Shown here piece after piece: positions 15,224 to 24,808 of a DNA stretch of 34,928 bases. Source of the DNA: Streptomyces olivochromogenes (GTDB lineage: Bacteria > Actinomycetota > Actinomycetes > Streptomycetales > Streptomycetaceae); the NCBI RefSeq assembly GCF_021538895.1, contig NZ_JADDRL010000096.1, forward strand, positions 1-34,928. The letters run 5' to 3'. The notes below the pieces were generated by a model. That model had not been told where the DNA came from. It saw nothing but the letters and a program-made list of their open reading frames with translations, and made no database searches. Position 1 is the stretch's first letter. Every line of letters starts with the position of its first letter. Both the position numbers and the translations under genes were made by a program.

Positions 15224-15742
15224 GTGCGGGCATGGCCAATGATCCCGGCCATGCCTGCCTCAGCCATCTCCTCCCGTCAGGCCTCGGCCGCCGCGCTGCG
15301 GTTCGGGCAGCTCGCGGCGATGGGTACGGTCGCCGTTCTGATCCTGATCGCGGGTGTGTTCGGTTCCTGGTCGACCGCGCAGCACGTGATGCTGACGAAG
15401 GGCCGCGAGCGCGGCACGATCGAGGTGACGCGGTGCGGGGAGGACACCTGCACGGGGCCGTTCACGCCGCTGTCCGACGGGGCGGGGGCGCGGCGGCAGG
15501 TCGTCATCGAGAAGACGGTGGCGGTGCGGCGGGGGCAGACGTACACGGTCGTGATCAAGCCCGGTACCGATGAGGTCGTCCGTTCCGGTCCGGCCGGGGT
15601 GCTGTACGCGTGGGTGCCGTTCGGCGGGGCGCTGTTGCTGGCGTCGGTGGTCGTCGCGGGCGGGCTGCGGCGGACGCGGGCGGCGTGGGTGCTGGCGGGG
15701 GCCGGGGCCGTGTTGCTGACGGCGGCGTTCGCGGTGATCTGA
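15224..15742 (+). CDS. Small membrane protein of unknown function
   Basis: This is a 172-residue protein with one N-terminal TM segment (~28-48), an exported central domain of about 80 residues and two C-terminal TM segments (~128-147 and 150-170). The central part contains one close Cys pair (RCGEDTC), which fits an extracytoplasmic disulfide. No family was recognised. The start is uncertain: GTG at 15224 has GGAG 10 nt upstream, while ATG codons at 15239 and 15251 are also in frame. It lies 38 nt after pth on the same strand. Confidence 0.7.
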   Translation: MRAWPMIPAMPASAISSRQASAAALRFGQLAAMGTVAVLILIAGVFGSWSTAQHVMLTKGRERGTIEVTRCGEDTCTGPFTPLSDGAGARRQVVIEKTVAVRRGQTYTVVIKPGTDEVVRSGPAGVLYAWVPFGGALLLASVVVAGGLRRTRAAWVLAGAGAVLLTAAFAVI

Positions 15743-15865
15743 GCCCTGTGGGCCTGATGGAATCCGAGTGTTGTGTGTTCGTGATTGACCGCGGGTCAGT
15801 CGGGGCTGGAAGCTGAGCCGCCCCCTCCACATCTTCCCGTCCGTAACTCGAAGATGGACTGCCCC

Positions 15866-16558
15866 ATGCGAACCCTCACTCGCGCCGGCGCCCTGTGCGC
15901 CGTCTCGGCGGCCGCGCTGTTCGCCGCCCCTTCCGCCTACGCCACCTCTCCGGGTGACAACGGCACAGTGAAGATCCACGATGCGAAGACGGGCGAGGAG
16001 TTGCGCCGCAACGAACCGCACGTCTGCACGTTCTACCTGGACGCCTTCGGCTTCGACGGCGTGCAGAAGGTCGACTGGCACATCGAGGCGTGGGCTCCCA
16101 CGGCCGCCCCGAAGGGCGAGACCGTGAAGTCCGGCGCCATCACCCTGGACGGCGAGGGACACGGCCGTACCCAGGACCTGTCGCTGCCCGACGGCCACTA
16201 CAAGCTGTTCTGGAACTTCGACGGCGAGAAGGGCGCGGCCAAGCACAAGGTGTTCTGGACGGACTGCGCCGACTCGGAGGGCGGCGGTACGACGCCGTCC
16301 GCGTCGCCGAGTTCCTCCGCCGGTCAGTCGGCGAGCCCGTCCGGTTCCGCGTCCCCGAGCGCGTCCCCCAGCGAGTCGGCGGGCGGAAGCGAGTCGACGG
16401 CGCCGGCCGCGTCGTCGCCGTCCGCGCCGGGCGGTGGCTCGGGCGGCCTGGCCGAGACGGGCAACGGCGCCCCGGTGGGGCTGCTGTCGGGTGTCGCGGC
16501 CGCGCTGGTCGGCGCGGGCGGCTACCTGGCGTTCCGGCGCCGCAAGGTCCAGGGCTGA
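15866..16558 (+). CDS. LAETG-anchored secreted surface protein
   Basis: The product has 230 residues. A signal peptide (1-~28, ending SAYA) leads into a ~110-residue globular domain with two Cys (in HVCTFYLD and WTDCAD) and the VDWHIEAW and LPDGHYKLFWNFDGE stretches. A ~70-residue S/A/P-rich linker follows, then LAETG, a hydrophobic segment and a basic RRRKVQG tail. LAxTG is the signal used by class E sortases of Streptomyces, so the protein is expected to be covalently attached to the cell wall. The binding partner is unknown. The ATG at 15866 is preferred; an ATG at 15854 would add four residues. A very strong terminator follows 8 nt later. Confidence 0.85.
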   Translation: MRTLTRAGALCAVSAAALFAAPSAYATSPGDNGTVKIHDAKTGEELRRNEPHVCTFYLDAFGFDGVQKVDWHIEAWAPTAAPKGETVKSGAITLDGEGHGRTQDLSLPDGHYKLFWNFDGEKGAAKHKVFWTDCADSEGGGTTPSASPSSSAGQSASPSGSASPSASPSESAGGSESTAPAASSPSAPGGGSGGLAETGNGAPVGLLSGVAAALVGAGGYLAFRRRKVQG

Positions 16559-16566
16559 CAGACGAA

Positions 16567-16604
16567 CGGTGCCCCCGTGCCGCAGACGCGGCACGGGGGC
16601 ACCG
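16567..16604. terminator. Bidirectional terminator between LAETG gene and ppc
   Basis: This is a perfect 17-bp stem (16567-16583 with 16588-16604; arm CGGTGCCCCCGTGCCGC) with an AGAC loop, lying between convergent genes. Confidence 0.92.
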
Positions 16605-16621
16605 TCATGGTGTGGGCGCGG

Positions 16622-19375
<2,754 letters not shown>

Positions 19376-19578
19376 AGGTGCGGCTCCTTGCAGTGTTGAA
19401 GCTCGTCTGGGAGGGAACCCGGGCGTCTGCCGAGCGGCGTGAGCCGCATACGGGCCGGACATCCGGGAAGGAAACAGAGCGGACCGCGCTGTCCGACCGA
19501 TCCAAGGATAGGTGTCCATGCGGACGCGCAGGCTCACAGGCTCTTGTCGCTGGACACCGCGCTGCCATACTTACGTCG

Positions 19579-19620
19579 CCGTAGGTTACGGAACCGTAGG
19601 GAACTCGGGATACAGTCCCG
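19579..19620. promoter_or_regulatory. Candidate TetR operator and promoter of the desaturase operon
   Basis: In the 300-nt gap between ppc and the desaturase three alternating half-sites occur: CCGTA (19579-19583), TACGG (19587-19591) and CCGTA (19594-19598), forming two overlapping dyads with 3- and 2-nt spacers. TTACGG (19586-19591) can serve as -35 and TACAGT (19611-19616) as -10, with a 19-nt spacer. The -10 itself sits in a second dyad, CGGGA-TACAG-TCCCG. A repressor bound here would block the promoter. The rest of the gap (19376-19578) shows only possible ppc promoter elements. Confidence 0.6.
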
Positions 19621-19675
19621 CTCGGTCGCCGCGACCCGGCGCCCCTCTCCACCCTCGACCCCACAGGGGACGCCC

Positions 19676-20686
19676 ATGACCACGAGTTCCGATGTGATCG
19701 ACGACGCCCCGCAGGCGAACAACGACACCTCCGTTTCCTCCGCCACCCTGGGCGGCGAGCAGAAGGGCTCGATCGAACAGCTCACGCTGCTGCTGTTCAT
19801 CGTCGTGCCGTTCCTCGCGCTGCTGGCGGCGGTACCGCTGGCGTGGGGCTGGGGGGTGAGCTGGCTGGACCTGGGCCTGCTGGTCTTCTTCTACTTCCTG
19901 GGCTGCCACGGCATCACGATCGGTTTCCACCGCTACTTCACCCACGGTTCCTTCAAGGCGAAGCGGCCGCTCAGGATCGCGCTGGCGATCATGGGGTCGC
20001 TGGCGGTCGAGGGCCCGCTGGTCCGCTGGGTCGCCGATCACCGCAAGCACCACAAGTTCTCCGACGCCGAGGGTGACCCGCACTCGCCGTGGCGGTTCGG
20101 GGAGACGGTTCCGGCGCTGATCAAGGGCCTGTGGTGGGCGCACATCGGCTGGATGTTCGACGAGGAGCAGACGCCGCAGGAGAAGTACGCGCCGGATCTG
20201 ATCAAGGACCCGGCGATCCGGACGATCTCCCGCCAGTTCATCTACTGGACGATGCTCTCCCTGGCCCTGCCGCCGCTGATCGGCGGTCTGGTGACGATGT
20301 CGTGGTGGGGCGCGTTCACCGCCTTCTTCTGGGGTTCACTCGTGCGGGTGGCGCTGCTGCACCACGTGACGTGGTCGATCAACTCGATCTGCCACGCGGT
20401 CGGAAAGCGCCCGTTCAAGTCCCGGGACCGCTCCGGCAACGTGTGGTGGCTGGCCGTCCTGTCGTGCGGTGAGTCCTGGCACAACCTGCACCACGCCGAC
20501 CCGACGTCGGCGCGGCACGGTGTGGAGCGGGGTCAGGTGGACTCGTCGGCGCGGTTCATCCGCTGGTTCGAGCTGCTCGGCTGGGCGTACGACGTGCGCT
20601 GGCCGTCACGCTCACGTATCGATTCGCGCCGCAACACCGAGGAAGGCGGCTCCCGGCGCGGGTCGGAGGCCGAGAACGCGGCATGA
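19676..20686 (+). CDS. Membrane acyl-CoA/fatty acid delta-9 desaturase
   Basis: The product has 336 residues. It carries the three histidine boxes of the membrane di-iron desaturases: HRYFTH (85-90), HRKHH (122-126) and HNLHH (269-273). Four or so hydrophobic segments surround them (~36-56, 62-78, 100-115, ~195-225). It introduces a double bond into acyl chains and so adjusts membrane fluidity. The ATG at 19676 is preceded by AGGGGA with 5-nt spacing; the frame is open further upstream but without coding character. Its stop overlaps the TetR start by 4 nt, so the two are co-translated, and an operator lies at the promoter. Confidence 0.94.
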   Translation: MTTSSDVIDDAPQANNDTSVSSATLGGEQKGSIEQLTLLLFIVVPFLALLAAVPLAWGWGVSWLDLGLLVFFYFLGCHGITIGFHRYFTHGSFKAKRPLRIALAIMGSLAVEGPLVRWVADHRKHHKFSDAEGDPHSPWRFGETVPALIKGLWWAHIGWMFDEEQTPQEKYAPDLIKDPAIRTISRQFIYWTMLSLALPPLIGGLVTMSWWGAFTAFFWGSLVRVALLHHVTWSINSICHAVGKRPFKSRDRSGNVWWLAVLSCGESWHNLHHADPTSARHGVERGQVDSSARFIRWFELLGWAYDVRWPSRSRIDSRRNTEEGGSRRGSEAENAA

Positions 20687-21357
20687 TTGACGCCGTGGCG
20701 ACCGACTCCAGCACCCCCAGCACCGACAAGCCGCGGCGAGCGCGTCGCACCCGTATGACCGGTGCCGAGCGCCGCCAGCAGCTTCTGGAGATCGGTCGCA
20801 CCCTCTTCGCGGCGAAGGGCTTCGAGGGCACGTCGGTGGAGGAGATCGCGGCGAAGGCCGGGGTGTCCAAGCCGGTGGTGTACGAGCACTTCGGTGGCAA
20901 GGAGGGCCTGTACGCGGTGGTGGTGGACCGCGAGATGCGCCGGCTCCTCGACATGGTCACCGGCTCGTTGACCGCGGGTCACCCCCGCGAGCTGTGCGAG
21001 CAGGCCGCCTTCGCGCTCCTCGACTACATCGAGGAGTACACGGACGGCTTCCGGATCCTGGTGCGCGACTCCCCCATCCCCCAGTCCACGGGCTCCTTCG
21101 CCTCGCTGATCTCGGACATCGCCACCCAGGTCGAGGACATCCTGGGCCGCGAGTTCAAGAGCCGCGGTTTCGACCCGAAGCTGGCTCCGCTGTACGCCCA
21201 GGCGCTGGTCGGCATGGTCGCGCTGACCGGCCAGTGGTGGCTGGACGTCCGCCGCCCGAAGAAGGCGGAGGTGGCGGCCCATCTGGTCAACCTGGCGTGG
21301 CACGGCCTGGACGGGCTGGAGCCGAAGCCGCGGCTGATCGGGCACCGGAAGAGCTGA
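20683..21357 (+). CDS. TetR family regulator, probably of the desaturase operon
   Basis: The product has 224 residues. The N-terminal TetR DNA-binding domain spans ~30-75, with the recognition region EEIAAKAGVSKPVVYEHFGGKEGLYAVV. The C-terminal ~140 residues form the all-helical ligand and dimer domain. Its ATG overlaps the desaturase stop (ATGA), which implies coupled expression and, with the dyad at 19579-19598, an autoregulated loop. TetR repressors of desaturase genes that sense acyl-CoAs are known in other bacteria (DesT of Pseudomonas), so a lipid ligand is a reasonable guess. The first ~25 residues are a disordered T/S/R-rich tail; an in-frame GTG at 20695 is an alternative start. Confidence 0.93.
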   Translation: MIDAVATDSSTPSTDKPRRARRTRMTGAERRQQLLEIGRTLFAAKGFEGTSVEEIAAKAGVSKPVVYEHFGGKEGLYAVVVDREMRRLLDMVTGSLTAGHPRELCEQAAFALLDYIEEYTDGFRILVRDSPIPQSTGSFASLISDIATQVEDILGREFKSRGFDPKLAPLYAQALVGMVALTGQWWLDVRRPKKAEVAAHLVNLAWHGLDGLEPKPRLIGHRKS

Positions 21358-21384
21358 CGGGTCCGCCCGGGACGGTGACGACGA

Positions 21385-21408
21385 CGTCGGCCGACAGCTG
21401 TGCCGACG
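21385..21408. terminator. Possible terminator between TetR and VOC genes
   Basis: CGTCGGC (21385-21391) pairs with GCCGACG (21402-21408) across a 10-nt loop between convergent genes. It is the only hairpin in the 54-nt gap. Confidence 0.4.
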
Positions 21409-21411
21409 ATG

Positions 21412-21780
21412 TCAGCCGGTCGGCTCCAGGAACTCCAGGCGGTTGCCGACCGGGTCCCGGGCGTAGAAGCGCCGGTGGCCCGGCAGGTCGTCGTCCCAGG
21501 TGAGCTCGACGCCGTGGGCCGCGAGCCGGACGGCGTACGCCTCGATGTCCGTGACCCGCAGTCCGGGGTGGGCCTTTCCCGACGGGCGGAAGCCGTCCTC
21601 GATGCCCAGGTGCAGCTGGACGGCCCCGGCCGAGAACCAGCAGCCGCCGCGCGCGGCCAGGACCGGCGGCTTGGGGATCTCGGTCATGCCGAGCGCGTCC
21701 ACGTAGAACGGCCGCAGCAGGTCCTCGGAGCCGGGCGGGGCCGCGAGCTGGACGTGGTCGACGGCGGCGAGCACGCTCAC
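21412..21780 (-). CDS. VOC (glyoxalase/dioxygenase fold) protein
   Basis: This 122-residue single-domain protein has two beta-alpha-beta-beta-beta repeats. The first metal-site position fits VDHVQLAAP near the N-terminus (His9), the second fits LHLGIE, and the C-terminal one NRLEFLEP with its Glu. ARDPVGNRLEF is a hallmark of the superfamily. The reaction cannot be told from the sequence. The GTG start overlaps the stop of tam (GTGA), so the two form an operon; it may act on a product or inhibitor related to that methyltransferase, or may be an unrelated passenger. Confidence 0.88.
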   Translation of the reverse strand: MSVLAAVDHVQLAAPPGSEDLLRPFYVDALGMTEIPKPPVLAARGGCWFSAGAVQLHLGIEDGFRPSGKAHPGLRVTDIEAYAVRLAAHGVELTWDDDLPGHRRFYARDPVGNRLEFLEPTG

Positions 21781-22589
21781 TTCTCCTTCGTGGCCACGGC
21801 GAACAGCCGGCGGAAGGGCAGCACGGTGCCGTACGGGGCGCTCGGGTAGGCCTCCCGCAGCAGGTCCCGGTACTCCGTCACGAACGCGTCCCTGGCCTCA
21901 AGGTCGTCGGCCAGGGCGGTGAGGGCGGGCCGCAGTCCCGTGCCCTTGACCCAGTCCAGGACGGGGTCCTCGCCCTGGAGGACGTGGAAGTACGTCGTCT
22001 GCCACACGTCGGCCGCGCAGCCGAGGCGGGCGAGCCGGTCGAGGTAGACGCCGGGGGCGTGCACGGAGTCCTCGTGGCGCAGGACGTCGGCGAGCCGGGC
22101 CCGCCAGCGGGGTGTGGCGGCGAGTTCGCGCATCAGGGCGTGCAGGGGCGCGTCGATGTTGTCGGGGACCTGGAAGGCGAAGCTGCCGCCGGGGGCGACG
22201 GCGTCCAGCCAGACGGGCAGGGCCTGAAGGTGGCCGGGGACCCAGTGCAGCGCGGCGTTCGAGACGATCAGGTCGTACGTCCCGGTCGGCGCCCAGGTGC
22301 GCAGGTCGGCGTCGGCGAAGTCGAGGCTGCCGCCGCCCGGGGTGGGGCCCGCGTACTCCACGAGCGCCTTGTCGAGCATGGCGCGCGAGTTGTCGTACCC
22401 GGTGATGTGCGCGGTGGGCCAGCGCTCCGCGAGGACGGCGGTGACGTTGCCGGGGCCGCAGCCGAGGTCGGCGATGCGGGGCGGGTCGCCGGGCAGGCCG
22501 GGGATGCGGGCGAGGAGGTCGGCGAAGGGGCGGGCCCGGTGGCCCGCGTGCCGGAGGTACTGGGCGGGGTCCCACGTGGGGGAATTCAT
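21777..22589 (-). CDS. tam: Trans-aconitate 2-methyltransferase
   Basis: This 270-residue SAM-dependent methyltransferase esterifies trans-aconitate, a by-product that inhibits aconitase. Motif I is IADLGCGPGNVT (~39-50); the family pattern continues with GYDNSRAMLDKA, DLRTW, and NAALHWVPGH followed by LAPGG-like VAPGGSFAFQVPDN. Start MNSPTWDPAQYL matches the typical W-[DN]-PxxY opening of Tam proteins. GGAAGG lies 8 nt upstream of the ATG at 22589. The gene is divergent from a MarR regulator, with a palindromic site between them, and leads an operon with the VOC protein. Confidence 0.92.
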   Translation of the reverse strand: MNSPTWDPAQYLRHAGHRARPFADLLARIPGLPGDPPRIADLGCGPGNVTAVLAERWPTAHITGYDNSRAMLDKALVEYAGPTPGGGSLDFADADLRTWAPTGTYDLIVSNAALHWVPGHLQALPVWLDAVAPGGSFAFQVPDNIDAPLHALMRELAATPRWRARLADVLRHEDSVHAPGVYLDRLARLGCAADVWQTTYFHVLQGEDPVLDWVKGTGLRPALTALADDLEARDAFVTEYRDLLREAYPSAPYGTVLPFRRLFAVATKEK

Positions 22590-22618
22590 GCGCGTAACCT
22601 TCCCGATCCATTTAGCTC

Positions 22619-22681
22619 GACATCAAGAGACTTGATATCAAGATAATGACCATCGAGAGGATGGACGTCAAGAGACTTCAT
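22619..22681. promoter_or_regulatory. MarR-type operator region between tam and marR
   Basis: CTTGATATCAAG (22631-22642) is a perfect 12-bp palindrome. Two near-identical 18-nt copies, GACATCAAGAGACTTGAT (22619-22636) and GACGTCAAGAGACTTCAT (22664-22681), lie 45 bp apart. Both are themselves CAAG/CTTG-like dyads. The second ends 14 nt before TACACT (22696-22701), a possible -10 for the MarR gene. Confidence 0.65.
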
Positions 22682-22708
22682 GTCGACACAACCACTACAC
22701 TGATCGTC

Positions 22709-23206
22709 ATGGAGGACGAGGTCGATCGGCTGGTCGCTGCGTGGCGCCGGGAGCGCCCGGACCTCGACGTGGAACCGCTCGAAGTGCTGAGCCGAGTGAG
22801 CAGGCTGGCCCGGCACCTGGACCGGGCACGTCGGCTGGCCTTCGCCGAGCACCAGCTGGAGCCCTGGGAGTTCGACGTCCTGACCGCGCTCAGGCGCGCG
22901 GGAACCCCGTACCAGCTCTCGCCGGGACAGTTGCTGACGCAGACCCTCGTCACCTCGGGCACGATGACCAACCGTATCGACCGGCTGGCGAAGAAGGGCC
23001 TGGTGGAGCGGCTGCCCGACCCGAGCGACCGGCGCGGCGTGCTGGTCCGGCTGACGGCGGAGGGGCAGGACCGCGCGGACCAGGCCCTGGCGGGTCTGCT
23101 GGACCAGGAACGCGCGATCCTCGCGGAACTCTCCCGCGCCCAGCGCGGCGAACTGGCCGCGCTGCTACGCCAGTTGACCGCCCCGTTCGACAACATCCCC
23201 GGCTAG
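22709..23206 (+). CDS. MarR family transcriptional regulator
   Basis: The product has 165 residues. The N-terminal dimerisation helix is followed by a winged helix-turn-helix at ~55-118: LEPWEFDVLTALRRAG, the recognition region LVTSGTMTNRIDRLAKKGLVER and the wing DPSDRRGVLVRLT. The start chosen is ATG at 22709, the first that begins the conserved part. It lies 7 nt after TACACT with no ribosome binding site, so the transcript may be leaderless. The frame is open upstream to 22646, but that part only translates the operator repeats. It probably represses itself and the divergent tam operon. The 3' end overlaps the convergent response-regulator gene by 42 bp. Confidence 0.9.
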   Translation: MEDEVDRLVAAWRRERPDLDVEPLEVLSRVSRLARHLDRARRLAFAEHQLEPWEFDVLTALRRAGTPYQLSPGQLLTQTLVTSGTMTNRIDRLAKKGLVERLPDPSDRRGVLVRLTAEGQDRADQALAGLLDQERAILAELSRAQRGELAALLRQLTAPFDNIPG

Positions 23207-23932
23207 GTCGACCGGTCCCACGCCCGCGCGGCGGGCCAGGGCGACGGCGGCGAGGGTGGAGTGGACCCCCAGCTTGCCGAGGACGTTCTGCATGTGGGTG
23301 CGCACCGTGTGCGGAGAGAGGAACAGCCGCTCGGCGACAGCCTTGCGGCCGAGCCCGGCGACCATGCAGCGCAGCACCTCCCGCTCGCGCGGGGTCAGGG
23401 ACTCCACCAGCCGTTCGCTCTCGGTGCGGTGCTTGCGGGCCGCGGTCAGCTCGCGCAGGACGCCGGTGAGCAGGGCGGGCGGCAGATGGGTCTCGTCGCG
23501 CAGCACGCCCCGGATCACGTTGAGCAGCCGGGACAGCGAACAGTCCTTGGCCACCCACCCGCAGGCGCCGGCCTGCAGGGCCAGGGCCGCGCGCCGGGGA
23601 TCGTCCTTCTCGGCGAGGACGACGGTGCGTACGCCGGGCTGCGCCGAACGGACGCCGACGACCAGCGAGATCCCGTCGACCAGTCCCTCCTCGTTGCCCT
23701 CCTGCACCGGCACGGCCGGCCGTATGCCCGGCACATGGCCGCCCAGGTCGGCGTCGACGAGCAGGACGTCGAAGCGGCGGCCCTCGGTGGCCGCCCGTTC
23801 CAGGCAGCGCAGCGCGGCCGGACCGCTGCCGGCCGCGGCGACGTCGACGTCGGGCTCGGCGGCAAGCGCCGCGGCCAGCGACTCGGCGAAGATACGGTGG
23901 TCGTCGACGACCAGGACTCGGATGCGAACCAT
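23165..23932 (-). CDS. LuxR-type (NarL family) response regulator
   Basis: The product has 255 residues. The receiver domain (1-~140) has acidic pair D10-D11, phospho-acceptor D60 in LLVDADLGG and the conserved Lys in GWVAKD. The usual Thr/Ser switch position reads Ala (VVLAEKD), and an insertion of ~15 residues follows D60. The LuxR HTH (~188-245) is clear: LTPREREVLRCMVAGLGRKAVAERLFLSPHTVRTHMQNVLGKLGV. No sensor kinase is adjacent. The ATG at 23932 has AGGGGG 4 nt upstream; an in-frame start at 24034 is unlikely. The end overlaps the MarR gene tail to tail. Confidence 0.92.
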   Translation of the reverse strand: MVRIRVLVVDDHRIFAESLAAALAAEPDVDVAAAGSGPAALRCLERAATEGRRFDVLLVDADLGGHVPGIRPAVPVQEGNEEGLVDGISLVVGVRSAQPGVRTVVLAEKDDPRRAALALQAGACGWVAKDCSLSRLLNVIRGVLRDETHLPPALLTGVLRELTAARKHRTESERLVESLTPREREVLRCMVAGLGRKAVAERLFLSPHTVRTHMQNVLGKLGVHSTLAAVALARRAGVGPVDLAGDVVERGGQLA

Positions 23933-24095
23933 GAAACCCCCTAGCCCAAGCTCCGAAAGGAGCAGGGGACACCCCATCGTCCGGAGAACGCCGACCGGCG
24001 CGGGTACGACTCCCACGGGTGACGGAAACCGCACGGCCGCCGCCGTGCAGACACTGCTACCCCCACCGCGGGCGTCGTACCCGACTGTCTCGCCC

Positions 24096-24134
24096 CCTGA
24101 TCAACACCGGCCCCCACCGGTGCTGTTCATCAGG
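24096..24134. promoter_or_regulatory. Long imperfect dyad between response regulator and GNAT genes
   Basis: CCTGATCAACA (24096-24106) and TGTTCATCAGG (24124-24134) match at 10 of 11 positions as an inverted repeat, with CACCGG/CCGGTG closer to the centre. It may be an operator in the 272-nt divergent gap or a hairpin in the regulator's leader. Confidence 0.4.
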
Positions 24135-24204
24135 GTACGGCCGGTGGCCGGGAGCGGAAGGTAATTTGCAGAACTGGCTGTCCAGCACGTTTATGGTGTG
24201 CCGC

Positions 24205-24648
24205 ATGTTTCGTATTGAGACGGAAGTCGACAAGGCGAGGCGCGATCTTCTCCGTTCCCGGCTGCTGGACACCAACACCAAGGCCTCCCCCGTCCTGGCG
24301 GCGCTGCGCGGCACCCCCGCCGAACGCGAGGTCCCCCTCCACGTCTGGGCGTCGACGGAGGCGGGCGAACTGGCGGGCGGCCTCGTCGGCCACACCTGGG
24401 CATCCTGGCTGCACGTCACCTATCTCTGGGTCGACGACCGTCACCGCGGTGCGGGCCTCGGCTCCCGGCTCCTCGGCGAGGCCGAACGCGTCGCCCGCCG
24501 GGACCGCGGCTGCCGCTCCGCCCGCCTGGAGACGTGGAACTTCCAGGCGCCGGACTTCTACCGGAAGCAGGGCTACCAGGTGGTGTGCGTGATCGAGGAC
24601 TACCCGCCTGGACTCACGGAGTACACGCTGACGAAGACACTCGTCTGA
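24205..24648 (+). CDS. GNAT family N-acetyltransferase
   Basis: This 147-residue protein has the acetyl-CoA binding motif A, LWVDDRHRGAGLGSRLL, at 74-90 (R/Q-x-x-G-x-G as RGAGLG 81-86), and motif B as APDFYRKQGYQVV (115-127). The fold is complete but the substrate is unknown. ATG at 24205 is chosen because upstream residues have no coding character; an ATG at 24193 is also in frame. No ribosome binding site is evident. TTGCAG (24166-24171) and TTTATG (24190-24195) could be a -35/-10 pair with an 18-nt spacer, giving a leaderless message. It is convergent with the gal operon. Confidence 0.85.
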   Translation: MFRIETEVDKARRDLLRSRLLDTNTKASPVLAALRGTPAEREVPLHVWASTEAGELAGGLVGHTWASWLHVTYLWVDDRHRGAGLGSRLLGEAERVARRDRGCRSARLETWNFQAPDFYRKQGYQVVCVIEDYPPGLTEYTLTKTLV

Positions 24649-24719
24649 GTCCCGGCACGAGGCTGCGCCTGGGGCTGCCTCTGACCGCCGCCGGTCCAGG
24701 GTCCGCGCCGGACACGCGT

Positions 24720-24751
24720 CGGCCCCGTACGCGCTCACGCGCACGGGGCCG
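24720..24751. terminator. Bidirectional terminator between GNAT and galK
   Basis: GGCCCCGT (24721-24728) pairs with ACGGGGCC (24743-24750), closed by a further C-G pair, with inner CGCG/CGCG and a CTCA loop. It ends the galTEK operon and the acetyltransferase gene. Confidence 0.85.
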
Positions 24752-24808
24752 GTCGCTCACGGTCTCGTGCGAAGACTCAGCCGCGCACGGACCGCACCGT
24801 ACGAGGGC

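Noticed and set aside
19439..19675. Extended N-terminus of the desaturase
   Set aside because: It would cover the promoter and operator; the ATG at 19676 has AGGGGA at good spacing.
22646..22708. Extended MarR N-terminus
   Set aside because: These codons are the operator repeats; conserved MarR sequence begins at 22709.
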